64,000 nt of DNA, taken from the NCBI GenBank assembly GCA_963931865.1, contig OZ007505.1:5765773-5829772 (forward strand). The letters are read 5' to 3'. Below, one piece after another: positions 61,361-64,000 of this stretch. Made by a program: the position numbers and the translations under genes. The first letter of the stretch is position 1, and each line of letters opens with the position of its first letter. The stretch is from Axinella damicornis. Lineage: Eukaryota > Porifera > Demospongiae > Axinellida > Axinellidae. A model generated the notes under the pieces. The model did no database searches, was not told where the DNA came from, and worked only from the letters and a program-made list of their open reading frames with translations.

Positions 61361-63239
61361 ATTGTAGGGGGTTATAATACTTCACACCTCTTCCACGTGC
61401 AGCGAAGTGGGCGCCTCACTACATGTGCATATGTGCACTCTGACACTATTACGCAAGGCTCCTGAATAAACGTTGACCTAAGTCAATATAACCTTACAAT
61501 CGAAGAATTTTTCACATCTGCATGTATGTACGTACAACACAAGTGCACATTAAATTTAGTAACCTTACAAACACCTCATTGAACTAAAGTGTTTCTACCT
61601 ATAACCTACTAAGTGTGTTACATGAAGTTCAAAATAATACATGTACCTATGCTACTCTAGTATCAGATGAGGGTATGTTAAGTAGTTACAGAGAGTGTGG
61701 TAGTGGTATTCTCAAAGTTATGTGTGTACCAACTATGGGTCATCCTTCTTGATGGTGGTTGTTTTAGGGAGTATATTGATGACAGTGTGGGCCACCCAAC
61801 CTATTACTCTTCCAGCTGCTTCATTTTCCTCCAGTTTGCTTACGTCATCTGAAGAATCAGGTTTTGCTTTTAAATCGCGAATTTGTTTGAGGAAGGCCTG
61901 CAGGATTTTCTTTGGTCCTTCCCCAACATTGAAGAATTTGTAAGTGATAAGGCCAGTGGTGAAGACGAAGGCAAGCTGAATGATATGGTAGATGTTAATG
62001 GGTGCTGTGTCAAGGTTGACTGGAATTAGCCAAAAGCCAGCTATTACAATAGCCTCTACTAAGACTAGAACAAGACCAATCCAAATTGCAATGAAGAAGG
62101 ATGCAATGTTAAAAGAAGCTTTTGAATGTTTGGTATTTCTGTCTATTAATGCATGAATTGGGGTATGTAATTCATGATCTTTAGTCGTGTCTTTAACCTT
62201 GTCTTCGTAGTCTTTACAACATTGATAGCATTTCTTTCCCCAACATTTGTCATCTTTTTCTTCGTAGCTACTCAAGCATGATGTGGAGCACATGAAGCAA
62301 GTGCAACAAAGAGTAGAACAAGCATCGCAACGTTCATTCAGGCTGTCAGCCTTTGTAATGGAATCCTTACCCGTGCAGCGGCAGCAGCAACACCAGAAGC
62401 AGTTGCATGCAAGACCTATCCAGTTATATATCTTTTTCAGTATGGCCATTATTAGGTATACTTCAGGACAAATTGGCTCATTCCCTATGAACACTGTGTA
62501 TAGATGTCTGAGGATAATGAAGTAGTATAGAAAGGATACCATGTAGAGAAGCATGATGGATGTAGCGTGTTCAACATCTGATACCCAACTTACTACTATG
62601 TACACTGAGTGGGAAGCAATGCAGAAGAGAGGGGCAAAGCATAAAGTAAGGACTATCCAAACCTTGAATTCTTCCGTGTTGTTATTGTACCCTTCTGTAG
62701 CCTTGATCTTTCCAAATATGGGATAGAGGTAAGCTTCAAAGGAATTGCGTAAAAAGTTACCATTTGTTCCACAGCACCGGCCTGCAAGAATCCTGAGGTA
62801 GACGACCACAATGAAGGAGTGAAGTATTGGTAGTGCATCCAGAACCATTGTTATAACCACAAAAAGCAGACTGTATTCTTTGCTAATATTTGCGTGCATG
62901 ATAAATTCGTGTCTCCCCTCAACAACGAAAACCAGTGCACATATGTCCATTGCAAGAACAAAAGCAGTGAAGACCATTCCTGTCAGTGCTAGTGCTGCCA
63001 GATAATCATGGTTTTTGGGTTTTGTGATAGCAACTCTCATAGGTTCACGGATGCTCCGAATGAACAATGCCAGTATTAGAGTGAAAGTAATCGGAATTAT
63101 GACTCCACAACTCAAAGCTATTTTATTAGCATTGACATATTCTTCATCGTGTTTGTCGTCACAGACTGCTAGGGCTAGCGAGTTATCATCAATTTTAAAG
63201 CCATTAGGGTTGTTGAATTGGGCGTATAGTTTCAACTGT
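61361..63239. repeat. Segmental duplication, copy 2 (exon 2 and 3' flank of paralogue 3)
   Basis: Matches 51665-53530. Confidence 0.85.
61733..63235 (-). CDS. Multi-pass membrane protein, paralogue 3, exon 2 (500 codons); exon 1 beyond right edge
   Basis: After an acceptor with a short C tract (CCCCCCACAG) the frame starts LKLYAQFNNPNGFKIDDNSL, phase 0, and is co-linear with paralogue 2 throughout: about seven hydrophobic segments, the Cys-rich loop (LACNCFWCCCCRC ... CCTCFMCSTSC ... CYQCCKD), then EGPKKILQAFLKQIRDLK. The intron sizes of paralogues 1 and 2 (1.9 and 2.5 kb) put the signal-peptide exon past base 64000; none is found between 63240 and 64000. Intact within the window. Confidence 0.85.
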   Translation of the reverse strand: MKLYAQFNNPNGFKIDDNSLALAVCDDKHDEEYVNANKIALSCGVIIPITFTLILALFIRSIREPMRVAITKPKNHDYLAALALTGMVFTAFVLAMDICALVFVVEGRHEFIMHANISKEYSLLFVVITMVLDALPILHSFIVVVYLRILAGRCCGTNGNFLRNSFEAYLYPIFGKIKATEGYNNNTEEFKVWIVLTLCFAPLFCIASHSVYIVVSWVSDVEHATSIMLLYMVSFLYYFIILRHLYTVFIGNEPICPEVYLIMAILKKIYNWIGLACNCFWCCCCRCTGKDSITKADSLNERCDACSTLCCTCFMCSTSCLSSYEEKDDKCWGKKCYQCCKDYEDKVKDTTKDHELHTPIHALIDRNTKHSKASFNIASFFIAIWIGLVLVLVEAIVIAGFWLIPVNLDTAPINIYHIIQLAFVFTTGLITYKFFNVGEGPKKILQAFLKQIRDLKAKPDSSDDVSKLEENEAAGRVIGWVAHTVINILPKTTTIKKDDP

Positions 63240-64000
63240 GGGGGGGAAGAGATATTCTTTAGCCATGTGAAATGCTACATACACATTGTAGGCTTGCTCA
63301 GAGCATGAGGATATTGACATCATGCATAAGGCGTAAGTGTATCTACCTAAACTTGCTTGCTCGCACAATTACTTTCTGAAGGAAAACCCAGCACTTCCTA
63401 CAAAAATGTATTTCTGTTGGAAGTAATTATTGTGACGAAGGAAACTTTGGTAAGAACAAGGCTATAATCCTTGGACTACAAGACATACTACGGTTGGCTC
63501 AACTTTCATTGCAGTGTTATGTAAGCCCAAAATCGCACTCCTATATTGTTGTACATGTTCCTATGCAGATCGAATGCACTATTTAAAGCAATTTCACATT
63601 TTCTTGTAGCTGCTTCTGTCAACATCACGCTATCTTTGACCCAATGAGTCACAACAACGGTGGCTACCTAGCTAAATCTACGTCAAAAATTTCAAGGTTT
63701 CTACTTTTCATATATGCCACGTGCGATTTGAGCTGTATCTCGGCAATTGGGTGACCAATCACTTTGAAATTTGCTCCATGTCAAGATCAAGGGAGGCTAT
63801 ACGATATGGGGCGTTATCTCGGTTTTTCAACATGTGGGATGTTCCAGGTTTTCACTCAGTGTGTCACTTATATGGCACAGTAGCCTACATGTATTTATGT
63901 TGATTTCTTGTTTGCTCACTGGTAGCACAAGCTCACCCTTCACAATTATTCCCCAGGTTCTACTCATCTTGTGGATACATACGTAGGCAGACTCAGATTG
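63240..64000. other. Start of paralogue 3 intron, no other gene seen
   Basis: AT-rich intron sequence with no recognised element or exon. Confidence 0.5.

Overview
This is metazoan nuclear DNA, most likely from a demosponge. The evidence is small phase-consistent introns with GT..AG borders; an NBAS homologue; a beta-helix surface protein of a type I associate with sponges; TRIM-like, kinase-like and RecQ-like fragments common in sponge genomes; 2A-like peptides; and a very heavy load of transposon remnants and miniature elements. The species cannot be named from the sequence alone, and no homology search could be run.

Layout. (1) 1-2922, minus: a 974-codon uninterrupted reading frame with a signal peptide, Pmp-like beta-helix repeats, a Cys-rich module and the start of a membrane region, leaving the window on the left. 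(2) 3-14.3 kb: accessory DNA with a TTAA-flanked piggyBac-type miniature element, a two-gene Harbinger remnant, a CBM21 exon, a piggyBac transposase remnant, a broken kinase fragment, a TRIM coiled-coil fragment and a duplicated REXO4/ISG20-type exonuclease exon. (3) 14.7-22.7 kb: an array of about ten 2A-like (ribosome-skipping) coding units, followed by a LINE reverse-transcriptase tail, a Helitron Rep remnant and the 5' end of a hAT element, then a small gene with a 72-nt exon repeated in tandem, then two more 2A units. (4) 22.8-33 kb: RecQ, hAT/TTF, Tc1 and pogo remnants, and a decayed minus-strand gene containing a 21-bp coding minisatellite (PPQPKPS heptads). (5) 33.6-39.1 kb, plus: eight phase-consistent exons for the N-terminus of NBAS, with no recognisable continuation. 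(6) 40.4-64 kb, minus: three tandem paralogues of a two-exon, signal-peptide-bearing, roughly seven-pass membrane protein family that I do not recognise; the third runs off the right edge. Foldback elements fill the spaces and introns.

How it fits together: the apparently intact host genes are the beta-helix surface protein, the three membrane paralogues and the visible part of NBAS (a subunit of the NRZ/Dsl1 Golgi-to-ER tethering complex). Most other coding signals are broken transposon or gene fragments. The most unusual items are the 2A array, the tandem exon gene, the membrane paralogue cluster with a Cys-rich loop, and a piggyBac-type insertion whose near-empty paralogous site lies 4.6 kb away.
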